DNA from: Nonomuraea helvata
Lineage (GTDB): Bacteria; Actinomycetota; Actinomycetes; Streptosporangiales; Streptosporangiaceae
Length of the DNA: 64,000 nucleotides
Direction of reading: 5' to 3'
Assembly: GCF_039535785.1 (NCBI RefSeq)
Contig: NZ_BAAAXV010000011.1
Location: 186,001 to 250,000, forward strand
Shown piece after piece: positions 1-7,955 of this stretch. Under the pieces are notes generated by a model, which was not told where the DNA came from, did no database searches, and was given only the letters and a program-made list of their open reading frames with translations. The position numbers were made by a program, and so were the translations under genes. Every line of letters starts with the position of its first letter. Position 1 is the stretch's first letter.

Positions 1-133
1 CGGCGCGCGGCACGCTGTCGATCTTGATGGCTCGGGGGTCGATGTCGATGAGCAGGACCTCGTGGCCGTTCTCCAGGAGCTCGGCGGCGATGGAGCGGCC
101 GACGGCGCCTGCGCCGGCGATGGCGACGCGCAT
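1..133 (-). CDS. TrkA-family NAD-binding potassium uptake regulator (5' part only)
   Basis: Only the first 44 codons are inside the window; the gene continues past the left edge. The N-terminus reads MRVAIAGAGAVGRSIAAELL, a Rossmann nucleotide-binding loop (GAGAVG) followed by an acidic strand end (LLIDID), as in TrkA_N/RCK domains that gate Trk/Ktr-type potassium channels by binding NAD(H) or ATP at the inner membrane face. The ATG at 131-133 shares one base with the stop of the upstream trkA-like gene (TGATG), so the two are translationally coupled. Paired RCK genes of this kind are common in actinobacteria. The family call is firm; the partner channel is not visible. Confidence 0.8.
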   Translation of the reverse strand, partial: MRVAIAGAGAVGRSIAAELLENGHEVLLIDIDPRAIKIDSVPRA

Positions 134-798
134 CACTCCTCCTCTTCCGGTGCCGCGGCGAGCACCTTGTTGACGCGGTCCATGTCGTTCTCCGCGGCGA
201 TCACGTGCAGCACGTCGCCCTCCTGCACCACGGAGTCGTCCGTGATGGTCAGGGCCTCGCCCATGCGGTTGATGAAGGCGACGCGCGTGCGTACGCGTGA
301 TTCGAGGTCGACGACGCGGGTGCCGATCCAGTCGGAGTGCGCGGTGACCTCGGCCAGGATGACGGTGCCCGTGGGGTCGCGCCAGAGGGGCTCGGCGCCC
401 TCGGGCAGGATGCGCCGCATGATCTGGTCGGCCGTCCAGCGGACGGTCGCCACCGTGGGGATGCCCAGCCGCTGGTAGACCTCGGCCCGGCGGGGGTCGT
501 AGATGCGGGCGACCACGTTGTCCACGCCGAACGTCTCGCGGGCCACGCGGGCGGAGATGATGTTGGAGTTGTCGCCGCTGGAGACCGCGACGTACGCGGC
601 GGCGGACTCGATGCCGGCCTCGGTGAGCACGTCGCGATCGAAGCCGATGCCGGTCACCCGCCGCCCCCGGAATCCGGCGCGCAGCCGCCGAAACGCCTGC
701 GGGTCGCGGTCGATGATGGCGACGGAATGGCCGCTGTCTTCGAGGATGTGGGCGAGAGTCGAGCCGACCCGGCCACACCCCATGATCACTATATGCAT
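133..798 (-). CDS. TrkA-family potassium uptake regulatory protein
   Basis: This 221-residue protein begins MHIVIMGCGRVGSTLA, a TrkA_N Rossmann fold with the GCGRVG loop and the acidic AIIDRD strand. A TrkA_C (RCK_C) domain fills the last 90 residues (EVTAHSDWIGTRVVDLE...GDVLHVIAAEND). It should act as a cytosolic ligand-sensing subunit of a Trk/Ktr potassium channel. The frame stays open to 837 and there is an alternative ATG at 810. I prefer 798 because family members start MHIVIMGCGRVG and a G-rich stretch precedes it, although the spacing is short. It forms a one-base-overlapping pair with the next trkA and is divergent from the APC permease. Confidence 0.85.
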   Translation of the reverse strand: MHIVIMGCGRVGSTLAHILEDSGHSVAIIDRDPQAFRRLRAGFRGRRVTGIGFDRDVLTEAGIESAAAYVAVSSGDNSNIISARVARETFGVDNVVARIYDPRRAEVYQRLGIPTVATVRWTADQIMRRILPEGAEPLWRDPTGTVILAEVTAHSDWIGTRVVDLESRVRTRVAFINRMGEALTITDDSVVQEGDVLHVIAAENDMDRVNKVLAAAPEEEE

Positions 799-900
799 TT
801 CCCCCCGCATGTTCGCGGTCGGCCGGTTGCTGGACACCAGTATGGCCCGAGGGGGGAGCGCCTCGTTGAGGACCTCGGCATGGGGCTAGCATCAGGTTAC

Positions 901-2943
901 GTGGCGAAGGTAACGGATCTTGTCAAACGCTTGCTCGTGGGACGTGCCCTACGAAGCGGGCAGCTCCACGAGCAACTCCTGCCTAAACGGATAGCACTAC
1001 CGGTTTTCGCGAGCGACGCGCTCTCTTCTGTGGCGTATGCGCCTCAGGAGATCCTGGTCATCCTGTCACTGGCCGGAGTCTCCTTCTATACATACAGCCC
1101 GTGGGTCGCGATCGCCGTCGTGGTCGTGATGCTCACGGTCGTGGCGTCGTACCGGCAGAACGTGCACGCCTATCCCAGCGGCGGCGGTGACTACGAGGTG
1201 GCGACCACCAACCTCGGCAAGAACGCCGGGCTCACCGTCGCCAGCGCGCTCATGGTCGACTACGTGCTGACCGTCGCGGTGTCCGTCGCCAACGGCGTCG
1301 ACTACGTCGGCGCCACCATCCCGCTCGTGGGCGAGCACAAGCCCGCCATCGCCATCGTCATCGTCGTTCTGCTCACCGTGGTCAACCTGCGTGGGATTCG
1401 TGAATCCGGCGTCGCCTTCGCCATCCCGACGTACGCGTTCATGATCGCCGTGCTGCTCCTGATCGCCTGGGGCGGGTTCCGGCTGCTGGTGCTGGGCGAT
1501 CAGCTTCAGGCGCCGAGCGCCCACTTCACCATCGAGCCCGAGCAGACCAACCTCGCCACCTTCGCCGCCGCGTTCCTGATCCTGCGGGCGTTCTCCTCCG
1601 GCTGCGCCGCCCTGACGGGGGTCGAGGCCATCAGCAACGGCGTGCCCGCGTTCAGGAAGCCGAAGAGCAAGAACGCCGCCACCACGCTGCTGATGATGGG
1701 CCTGGTCGCGATCACCATGTTCGGCGGCATCATCGCGCTCGGCCTGGCCTCCGGAGTGAAGGTGGCCGAGCCGTCCGTGGTCGCGGAGGACCTGCGCCTG
1801 CCCGACGGCACCCCCGTCGGCCCCGGCTACTACCAGCAGCCGATCATCTCCCAGGTGGCCGACGCGGTGTTCGGCGGCGGGTCGCTGCCGTTCGTGGTGA
1901 TCTCGGCGGTGACGGCGCTGATCCTCTTCCTGGCGGCCAACACCGCGTTCAACGGCTTCCCGGTGCTCGGCTCGATCCTGGCGCAGGACCGTTACCTGCC
2001 GCGCCAGCTGCACACCCGCGGCGACCGGCTGGCCTTCTCCAACGGCATCATCATCCTGGCGGCGGGCGCGTGCCTGCTGCTGTGGGGGTTCCAGGCGGAC
2101 GTCAGCCGGCTGCTGAACCTCTACATCGTCGGCGTCTTCGTCTCGTTCACGCTCAGCCAGACCGGCATGGTCATCCACTGGACCCGCCACCTGAAGACCG
2201 AGACCGACCCCAAGGTGCGCCACCAGATGCACCGCTCCCGAGTGATCAACTTCTTCGGCGGCATCATGACGGGGCTCGTGCTGGTGGTCGTGCTGCTGAC
2301 GAAGTTCCTGGTCGGGGCGTGGATCGTGTGCCTGGCGATGCCGATACTCTTCCTCATGATGAAGGGCATCAGGCGCCACTACGACAACGTGGCCGCCGAG
2401 CTCGAGGTCACCGAGGACTACGAGCCGACCATGCTGCCCGCGCGCAACCACGCGATCGTGCTCGTCTCGAAGATCCACAAGCCGACCCTGCGCGCGCTCG
2501 CGTACGCCCGTGCCACCAGGCCGTCCACGCTGGAGGCCGTCACGGTGGGCGTCGAGGGCGAGGAGGCGCGCAAGCTGCAGGAGGAGTGGGAGCGGCGGGG
2601 CATCCCGGTGCCGCTCAAGATGCTCGACTCGCCGTACCGCGAGATCACCCAGCCCATCCTCGACTACGTCAAGACCCTGCGGCGCGGCTCGCCGCGCGAC
2701 GTGGTGACCGTGTTCATCCCCGAGTACGTGGTCGGCCGCTGGTGGGAGCACCTGCTGCACAACCAGAGCGCGCTCAGGCTGAAGGCGCGGCTGCTGTTCA
2801 AGCCGGGGGTCATGGTGACGAGCGTGCCCTGGCAGCTGCACTCCTCCGACCGGCTCAAGGGCAGGCCCGAGCCGTTCGCCCCCGGGTCCGTGCGCCGGCC
2901 CTGGCACCAGGCCCTCAAAGATGAGGAGCGGCTCCGGGCATAG
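901..2943 (+). CDS. APC-superfamily amino-acid/potassium permease
   Basis: This is a roughly 680-residue integral membrane protein. About twelve hydrophobic segments start with ALPVFASDALSSVAYAPQEI, a sequence typical of the large actinobacterial APC permeases encoded beside TrkA and RNA methyltransferase genes. A hydrophilic C-terminal domain follows from about residue 500. The GTG at 901 gives VAKVTDLVKRLLVGRALRS, the usual family start. An in-frame ATG at 880 with a GAGG site before it is a real alternative. The TrkA pair next door suggests a link to cation balance, but the substrate cannot be read from the sequence. The stop lies 9 bases before the methyltransferase start, so the two are probably co-transcribed. 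Confidence 0.85.
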   Translation: MAKVTDLVKRLLVGRALRSGQLHEQLLPKRIALPVFASDALSSVAYAPQEILVILSLAGVSFYTYSPWVAIAVVVVMLTVVASYRQNVHAYPSGGGDYEVATTNLGKNAGLTVASALMVDYVLTVAVSVANGVDYVGATIPLVGEHKPAIAIVIVVLLTVVNLRGIRESGVAFAIPTYAFMIAVLLLIAWGGFRLLVLGDQLQAPSAHFTIEPEQTNLATFAAAFLILRAFSSGCAALTGVEAISNGVPAFRKPKSKNAATTLLMMGLVAITMFGGIIALGLASGVKVAEPSVVAEDLRLPDGTPVGPGYYQQPIISQVADAVFGGGSLPFVVISAVTALILFLAANTAFNGFPVLGSILAQDRYLPRQLHTRGDRLAFSNGIIILAAGACLLLWGFQADVSRLLNLYIVGVFVSFTLSQTGMVIHWTRHLKTETDPKVRHQMHRSRVINFFGGIMTGLVLVVVLLTKFLVGAWIVCLAMPILFLMMKGIRRHYDNVAAELEVTEDYEPTMLPARNHAIVLVSKIHKPTLRALAYARATRPSTLEAVTVGVEGEEARKLQEEWERRGIPVPLKMLDSPYREITQPILDYVKTLRRGSPRDVVTVFIPEYVVGRWWEHLLHNQSALRLKARLLFKPGVMVTSVPWQLHSSDRLKGRPEPFAPGSVRRPWHQALKDEERLRA

Positions 2944-2952
2944 GGTGTCCAT

Positions 2953-4203
2953 GTGGAACAGGAATCTCTCGAGCTGACGGTAGGTCCGGTCGCGCACGGC
3001 GGCTGGTGTGTGGCGCGCCACGACGGGCGCGTGGTGTTCGTCCGGCACGCCTTGCCCGGCGAGCGCGTCATCGCCCGCGTCACCGAGGAGACCGCCCGGT
3101 TCCTGCGCGCCGACGCCGTGGAGATCCTGGAGGCCTCGCCCGACCGGGTGGTGCCGCCCTGCCCGTACGCGGGCCCAGGGCGGTGCGGCGGCTGCGACTG
3201 GCAGCACGCCACGGTGGAGGCGCAGCGGCGGCTCAAGGCGCAGGTCGTGGCCGAGCAGTTGCAGCGGCTCGCGGGCATCTCGCGCGAGGTCGTGGTGGAG
3301 GAGGTGCCGGGCGCCAAGGACGGGCTCGGCTGGCGTACACGGGTGCAGTTCGCCGCCCGGCCCAGCGGCGAGCTGGGCTTCCGCCGGCACCGGTCACACG
3401 AGATCGAGGTCGTGGACGCCTGCCTGATCGCACATCCCGAGGTGGAGGCGGTCGGGGCCGAGCAGCGCTCCTGGCCGGGGGCGTCCGGCGTCGAGGTCAT
3501 CGCGTCCTCCGCCGGCGACCGTGCCGTGGTGATCTCCCCCAAACCGCGGCGAAGTGTGACGGTGCCCGAGCTCGACGCGCCCGCCTCGATCCTGCTCGAC
3601 GAGGGCAAGGGCCGTACGGTGCCGCGGCGCGGCTCCGGGGTGCTGCGTGAGCAGGTGGGCGACCGGGAGTTCCGGGTGGCGGGGAGCGGCTTCTGGCAGG
3701 TGCATCCGGGCGCCGCCGAGACGCTGGTGGACGCGGTGCTGGCGTACGCGGCGCCGGAGCCGGGGGAGTGGGCGCTCGACCTCTACTGCGGGGTGGGGCT
3801 GTTCGCGGCCGGGCTGGCCGAAGCCGTGGGGTCGTCCGGAGCGGTGTTCGGCCTGGAGTCTGACGCGGCGGCCGTACGCGACGCCCGCGCCAACCTCCGT
3901 GACCTGCCGCAGGCCCGGGTGGAGCGGGGGCGGGTCGAGGAGGCGCTGGACCGCTTCCAGATCGAGCGCGCGGACCTCGTGGTGGTGGACCCGCCCCGGG
4001 CCGGGCTGGGACGCGAGGTGGTGGAGCGGGTCGCCTCGCTGGATGCGCTGCGCATCGTGTACGTGTCGTGCGACCCGGCCACACTGGCGCGCGATCTCGC
4101 CTGGCTGGCGGAGCGCGGTTACCAGCTGTCTGATCTGCGGGCCTTTGATGCCTTCCCGATGACCCACCATGTGGAGTGCGTGGCGCTGCTGGTCAGAGCG
4201 TAG
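2953..4203 (+). CDS. Class I SAM-dependent RNA (uracil-5-)methyltransferase, TrmA/RlmD-like
   Basis: This 416-residue enzyme has an N-terminal TRAM-like domain (LTVGPVAHGGWCVAR). A cysteine cluster, CPYAGPGRCGGC plus a later Cys in VVDACLI, fits the [4Fe-4S] site of RlmD-type enzymes. The SAM-binding fold has ALDLYCGVGLFAAGLAE, and the catalytic region has VVDPPRAGLG and YVSCDPATLARD, whose Cys forms the covalent uracil adduct. It probably methylates C5 of a uridine in rRNA or tRNA; which one cannot be told here. The GTG at 2953 follows AGGG; an overlapping ATG at 2951 is out of frame. It sits directly behind the APC permease gene. Confidence 0.9.
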   Translation: MEQESLELTVGPVAHGGWCVARHDGRVVFVRHALPGERVIARVTEETARFLRADAVEILEASPDRVVPPCPYAGPGRCGGCDWQHATVEAQRRLKAQVVAEQLQRLAGISREVVVEEVPGAKDGLGWRTRVQFAARPSGELGFRRHRSHEIEVVDACLIAHPEVEAVGAEQRSWPGASGVEVIASSAGDRAVVISPKPRRSVTVPELDAPASILLDEGKGRTVPRRGSGVLREQVGDREFRVAGSGFWQVHPGAAETLVDAVLAYAAPEPGEWALDLYCGVGLFAAGLAEAVGSSGAVFGLESDAAAVRDARANLRDLPQARVERGRVEEALDRFQIERADLVVVDPPRAGLGREVVERVASLDALRIVYVSCDPATLARDLAWLAERGYQLSDLRAFDAFPMTHHVECVALLVRA

Positions 4204-4251
4204 CTCATGACGATTCGCCAGGCGGGCCGCGGATGAACCGAAGGGAACACG

Positions 4252-4734
4252 GTGAAGAACCTCGTCGCTCGCCTGTGGCGGCTCATCCGCGGCCCGCTTC
4301 AGTGGCGGCTGCTGTGGCTGTGGCACGCCAAGTTCATGGTCGGCGTGACCGGCATCGTCCGTGACAGCGAAGGGCGCGTGCTCCTCCTGCGGCACCGCAT
4401 GTGGCCCCCGGACCGGCAGTGGGGATGCCCGTCCGGCTACGTCAACAAGTCCGAGCGCTTCGAGGACACCGTCGTCCGCGAGGTGCGCGAAGAGACCGGC
4501 CTCCACGTCAAGGTGGGGCGTCTCCTGCTCCTCAAGAGCGGATACCGGCTGCGCGTGGAGGCGGTCTACGAGGCCGAGCTCGCCGGCGGCACGCTCACGA
4601 TCGACTCCGTCGAGATCCTGGAGGCGAAATGGTTTTCGCCGTACGACCTCCCCGAGGGGGTGCAGGAGTCGCACAGGCTCCTGATCCAGCAGACCGCCAC
4701 CGGCCCGCAGGGCTCGGCAGCCGCCGCTCTGTAG
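4252..4734 (+). CDS. Nudix hydrolase
   Basis: The 160-residue protein contains a complete Nudix box, GX5EX7REVREETGL, around residues 62-84. This metal-binding helix hydrolyses nucleoside diphosphates linked to another moiety. The N-terminus (LVARLWRLIRGPLQWRLLWLWHAKFMVG) is hydrophobic and tryptophan-rich before the first Nudix strand, which suggests membrane association and is not usual for house-cleaning Nudix enzymes. The start is GTG at 4252, after GGGAAC. The gene lies 48 bases after the RNA methyltransferase and ends before a strong terminator hairpin. The substrate is unknown. Confidence 0.9.
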   Translation: MKNLVARLWRLIRGPLQWRLLWLWHAKFMVGVTGIVRDSEGRVLLLRHRMWPPDRQWGCPSGYVNKSERFEDTVVREVREETGLHVKVGRLLLLKSGYRLRVEAVYEAELAGGTLTIDSVEILEAKWFSPYDLPEGVQESHRLLIQQTATGPQGSAAAAL

Positions 4735-4753
4735 CCTGACGAGTACGACGCAA

Positions 4754-4789
4754 AGAAGCCGCCCTCCCCGTGCGGGGAGGGCGGCTTCT
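4754..4789. terminator. Bidirectional terminator hairpin
   Basis: A perfect 16-bp stem pairs 4754-4769 with 4774-4789 around the loop GTGC. It sits between the end of the Nudix gene (+) and the end of the small secreted-peptide gene (-), only 8 bases past the latter's stop codon. It can serve both convergent transcripts. There is no long T tract, as is common for actinobacterial terminators. Confidence 0.85.
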
Positions 4790-4797
4790 CGCTTGCA

Positions 4798-4986
4798 CTA
4801 AAGGACCTTGCACCACATCCACACGCCGTCGATGTGGCATTTGTACCAGCCGTCGTCCGCTGGGTTCCACGCGTAAGCAGGACTGCTCGCCACGCCGATC
4901 GTGAGCAGCGTGGTGATGGACAGAAGGGCCAGAGCCAGTGCCCGGCGCACACCCCGGGCCGCAAACATGTTTCTCATGGCGCTCAT
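4798..4986 (-). CDS. Small secreted peptide precursor (62 aa)
   Basis: The precursor has a basic N-terminus, a hydrophobic core (ALALALLSITTLLTIGVA) and an AYA-type cleavage site. That leaves a mature peptide of about 23 residues that begins WNPADDGW and ends YKCHIDGVWMWCKVL. It carries two cysteines that could form one disulfide, and four tryptophans. A GGGG site lies 6 bases before the ATG at 4986, and a strong terminator follows the stop, so this is a real gene. It lies 114 bases downstream of the response-regulator gene on the same strand and may be read from that operon. I recognise no family; possibilities include a signal peptide sensed by the kinases or a small cell-wall-active peptide. 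Confidence 0.75.
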   Translation of the reverse strand: MSAMRNMFAARGVRRALALALLSITTLLTIGVASSPAYAWNPADDGWYKCHIDGVWMWCKVL

Positions 4987-5100
4987 GCAACACCCCGCCT
5001 CTTGGGCTCGTCTGAGACCCGACTTGGTGCGGCTCTTGAGCTGCAGGTCAGGCGGCCCACGCCGGAACCCTCCGGGGCCGGGGTGCGGCTGAGCTTGACC

Positions 5101-5700
5101 TCAGAGCCAGCCCATGCGCTGGGCGGTCCGGATGGCCTCCAGGCGGTTCTGCGCGTTGAGCTTGGTCATCGCGCTCGACAGGTAGTTGCGTACGGTGCCC
5201 TCGGTCAGATGCAGCTCGGCCGCGATCCGCGAGATCGTGGCCCCGTCGCCGGCCAGCCGGAGCGCGTCGCGCTCGCGCTCGGTGAGCGGGCTGTCCCCGG
5301 CGGCCATCGCCGCCGCGGCCAGCTCGGCGTCGAGGTAGCGGCCCCCGGCCTGCACCTTGCGGATCGCCATGGCCAGCTCCTCCGCCGAGGCGTCCTTGCC
5401 GAGGAAGCCGCTCACGCCCGCCGCCATGGCCCTGCGCAGGTAGCCGGGGCGGCCCAGGCTCGTCAGGATGATGATCTTGCATTGGGAGCTGATCCGCTCG
5501 GCCGCGCTGAGGCCGTCCATGCCGGGCATCTCGATGTCGAGCACGGCCACGTCGGGCCGGTGCTCGGTCACGGCGGCCGCGACCTCGTCGCCCCTGCCCA
5601 CCTGGGCGACGACCTCGATGCCTTCCTCGAGGTCGAGCAGGGCCGCGATGGCGCCTCTGATCAGGTGCTCGTCGTCCGCCAGCAGCACCCGGGTCGTCAT
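5101..5700 (-). CDS. LuxR-family response regulator (NarL/DesR type)
   Basis: This 199-residue protein has a receiver domain (VLLADDEHLIRGAI with the acidic pocket, VAVLDIEMPGMDG with the phospho-accepting Asp, ILTSLG, GFLGKDAS with the switch Lys). A LuxR-type helix-turn-helix follows (LTERERDALRLAGDGATISRIAAELHLTEGTVRNYLSSAMTKL). It should bind DNA when phosphorylated by the partner kinase. Its ATG overlaps the stop of the second kinase gene in an ATGA junction, so all three two-component genes form one operon. The small secreted-peptide gene lies 114 bases downstream. Confidence 0.93.
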   Translation of the reverse strand: MTTRVLLADDEHLIRGAIAALLDLEEGIEVVAQVGRGDEVAAAVTEHRPDVAVLDIEMPGMDGLSAAERISSQCKIIILTSLGRPGYLRRAMAAGVSGFLGKDASAEELAMAIRKVQAGGRYLDAELAAAAMAAGDSPLTERERDALRLAGDGATISRIAAELHLTEGTVRNYLSSAMTKLNAQNRLEAIRTAQRMGWL

Positions 5701-6785
5701 GCCGGCACCGCCGCCCGCAGCAGGTAGCGGCCCTCGGGCGTCGGCGCGGCCTCCAGGGTGCCGCCCGCCGCGCGCACGCGCTGGGCCAGGCCCGCCAGGC
5801 CGTTGGGCGCGTGCTCGCCCACCGGGCCGCTCAGCCCGTCGTTGGACATCTCCAGCACTCCGTCCTCGATCGTGATCGTGCAGCGTTCGGCATTGCTGTG
5901 CTTGAGCACGTTCGTCGCGCCCTCGCGCACGACCGTGGCGAGCAGCGTGCGAGCCTCCGGCGGCAGCGAGCCGGTCTCGGCCTGCACGGTACACCGTACG
6001 TCCGCCGCCTCCAGCACCGCGCGCACGCTGGCCAGCATCTCGTCCAGATCGACGGCCCGGTAGCTCTGCACGACCGAGCGCACCTCGCGCAGCGACTGCC
6101 TGGCCAGGTCGCGTACCGCGAACATCTCGTCGGCGGCCGCGCGGGCGTCGGCGGGCAGCGCGTGTGAGGCGTTCTCCGTGCGAGTCGCGATGTCGAGGAG
6201 GCTCTGTCCGAGCAGCGAGTTGAGGTCGTGGGCGAAGCGCAGCCGCTCCTCCGACACCGCCAGCCTGGACCGCGCCTCCTGCCCTTCGTAGGCCTCCTTG
6301 GCCACCCCCCACAGCCACAGGTTGGCCAGCATGCCGCCCACGCTGATGACGGTCAGCAGCGTCTGCACCAGGAGCAGCCCGAGCACGTTCGCGCCCAGCA
6401 GCCCCATGTAGAGGTTGAAGGCCACGACGGTCAGCACCGACGCGACGACGACGGTGCGCCTGCGCACGAACGGCGCCAACGCCGCCAGCCACGCCGGGAC
6501 GGCCCACATGAGCCCGGTGACGGCGAGGACCAGGCCGATGATCCCGGCCACCGCCAGGATCGCCGTCGGACGTGCGCCGCCTCTTATGGCGATCCGGTGC
6601 GGCCGGGTCGCCAGCACGTTGAAGATCAGCAGCAGGACGGCGCCGGTCACGACGACCGGCAGGGGCACCCCCAGTTGCCAGCGGAGGTACAGGTCGTAGT
6701 AGCCGATGAGGGCGGCCAGCATGATGCCGTCGGTGGAGTAGACGATCAGCCAGCGGAGCTTGTCGAGCTTCGTCGCGCGCCGCAT
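5697..6785 (-). CDS. Histidine-kinase paralogue lacking the phosphoacceptor histidine
   Basis: The 362-residue protein has several N-terminal membrane helices, a HisKA_3-type dimerisation region and a C-terminal HATPase_c domain with intact N box (REGATNVLKHSNAERC) and G box (PNGLAGLAQRVRAAGG). The phosphorylation motif, RDLHDLLGH in the upstream paralogue, reads HDLNSLLGQ here. The acceptor His is Asn189, and the adjacent Asp and the later His are also changed. I therefore read it as a pseudokinase that may pair with the neighbouring kinase or sense a ligand. The ATG at 6785 overlaps the stop of the first kinase gene (TGATG), and its own stop overlaps the regulator start. Confidence 0.85.
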   Translation of the reverse strand: MRRATKLDKLRWLIVYSTDGIMLAALIGYYDLYLRWQLGVPLPVVVTGAVLLLIFNVLATRPHRIAIRGGARPTAILAVAGIIGLVLAVTGLMWAVPAWLAALAPFVRRRTVVVASVLTVVAFNLYMGLLGANVLGLLLVQTLLTVISVGGMLANLWLWGVAKEAYEGQEARSRLAVSEERLRFAHDLNSLLGQSLLDIATRTENASHALPADARAAADEMFAVRDLARQSLREVRSVVQSYRAVDLDEMLASVRAVLEAADVRCTVQAETGSLPPEARTLLATVVREGATNVLKHSNAERCTITIEDGVLEMSNDGLSGPVGEHAPNGLAGLAQRVRAAGGTLEAAPTPEGRYLLRAAVPA

Positions 6786-7906
6786 CACGTCGGCACCTCC
6801 GCGCGCAGCAGGAACTCCCCGCTCGGGGTGGGCTCCGCGGAGAACGACCCGCCCGCCGTGGCCAGCCGCTCCGACAGGCCGCGCAGGCCGTTGCCGGGGA
6901 CGGGCGGCTGCTCGGGCACTCCGTCGTTGAGCATCTCGAGCACGCCGCCGTCGATGGTGATCGCGCAGCGGGTGGCGGTGCTGTGCTTCAGCACGTTGGT
7001 GGCCCCTTCGCGGACCGCCCATGCCAGCAGCGTCCTGGCGGACGGCGACAGGTTGTCCGCCCTGGCGTCGATCAGGCAGCGGGCGCCCGCCGCCTCGAGC
7101 GCGGCCCGCGCGCCGGTCAGCTCCTCGTCCAGGTCGAGCGTCCGGTATCCGTGCACCGCCTGCTGCACCTCGGTCAGCGCGTCGCCGGCCAGCCGGTGCA
7201 CCTGGCCCATCTCGTCGGCCGCCCGCTCGGCGTCCTTGGTCGCCAGCTTGGCGGCCAGCTCGCTCTTCAGCGAGATGACCGACAGGCTGTGCCCGAGCAG
7301 GTCGTGCAGGTCGCGGGCGAAGCGCAGCCGCTCTTCCGACACCGCCAGCCGGGCCTTGGCCTCCTTGCTGTCGTGGGCGTCCCTGATCGTCCACCAGAGC
7401 CAGCGCCAGAGCAGCATCGCGGCGGTCATCACGACGGCGCTGATCGCCTCGGGGATCAGCACATCCGGCCAGGTCCGGTCGCTGATCGCCACGATGTAGC
7501 CGCTGACCAGGCCGACCACACCCACGCCCAGGCAGAAGGTCACGGCCAGCGGGACGTAGAGCGCCGCGGCCGACAGCCAGAGCACCCCCATCTCCAGCCA
7601 GCTAGGTGTGTCCTGCAGCGGCTGGTGGGGCACCAGCGCGACCGCGACCGCCGCGAACACCGTCGCGATCAGCAGCTTGGGCGTGGGACGGTCCGGCCTG
7701 GCGTCATAGGCGTCCCTGAGCAGGAAGGGGAAGAGCCCGAAGAACCCGAGCAGGCAGACGATGGTGGTCGTCGCGTTGAGGGGGGAGATCCGGCCGGCCG
7801 TGGCGTGCACCAGCGTGAGGGTCACCATCAGCAGGCCTAACAGGCCGACCGCGGCGTCCATCCAGTAGAGCAGGAGCTTTCGCGCCGTCTCCGGACGCGC
7901 CGCCAT
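6785..7906 (-). CDS. Sensor histidine kinase (DesK/NarX-like, HisKA_3)
   Basis: This is a 373-residue membrane kinase. Hydrophobic segments fill about residues 10-160, followed by the dimerisation helix with the canonical RDLHDLLGH motif (His201 the acceptor). The HATPase_c domain has REGATNVLKHSTATRC and GNGLRGLSERLATAGG. It should phosphorylate the LuxR-type regulator two genes downstream. The ATG at 7906 has a GGGGGAG site 5 bases upstream and is preferred over the GTG just before it. Leu23 is encoded by the rare TTA codon. It is the first gene of a tightly overlapping three-gene operon. Confidence 0.92.
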   Translation of the reverse strand: MAARPETARKLLLYWMDAAVGLLGLLMVTLTLVHATAGRISPLNATTTIVCLLGFFGLFPFLLRDAYDARPDRPTPKLLIATVFAAVAVALVPHQPLQDTPSWLEMGVLWLSAAALYVPLAVTFCLGVGVVGLVSGYIVAISDRTWPDVLIPEAISAVVMTAAMLLWRWLWWTIRDAHDSKEAKARLAVSEERLRFARDLHDLLGHSLSVISLKSELAAKLATKDAERAADEMGQVHRLAGDALTEVQQAVHGYRTLDLDEELTGARAALEAAGARCLIDARADNLSPSARTLLAWAVREGATNVLKHSTATRCAITIDGGVLEMLNDGVPEQPPVPGNGLRGLSERLATAGGSFSAEPTPSGEFLLRAEVPT

Positions 7907-7955
7907 CACGTCTCCCCCTGCTGCCGGAACCTCATCGGTCCCGGAAATCCTATCT

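Noticed and set aside
337..900. Extended N-terminus of the APC permease
   Set aside because: The frame is open back to 337, but this part is antisense to the trkA gene and lacks membrane or domain features.
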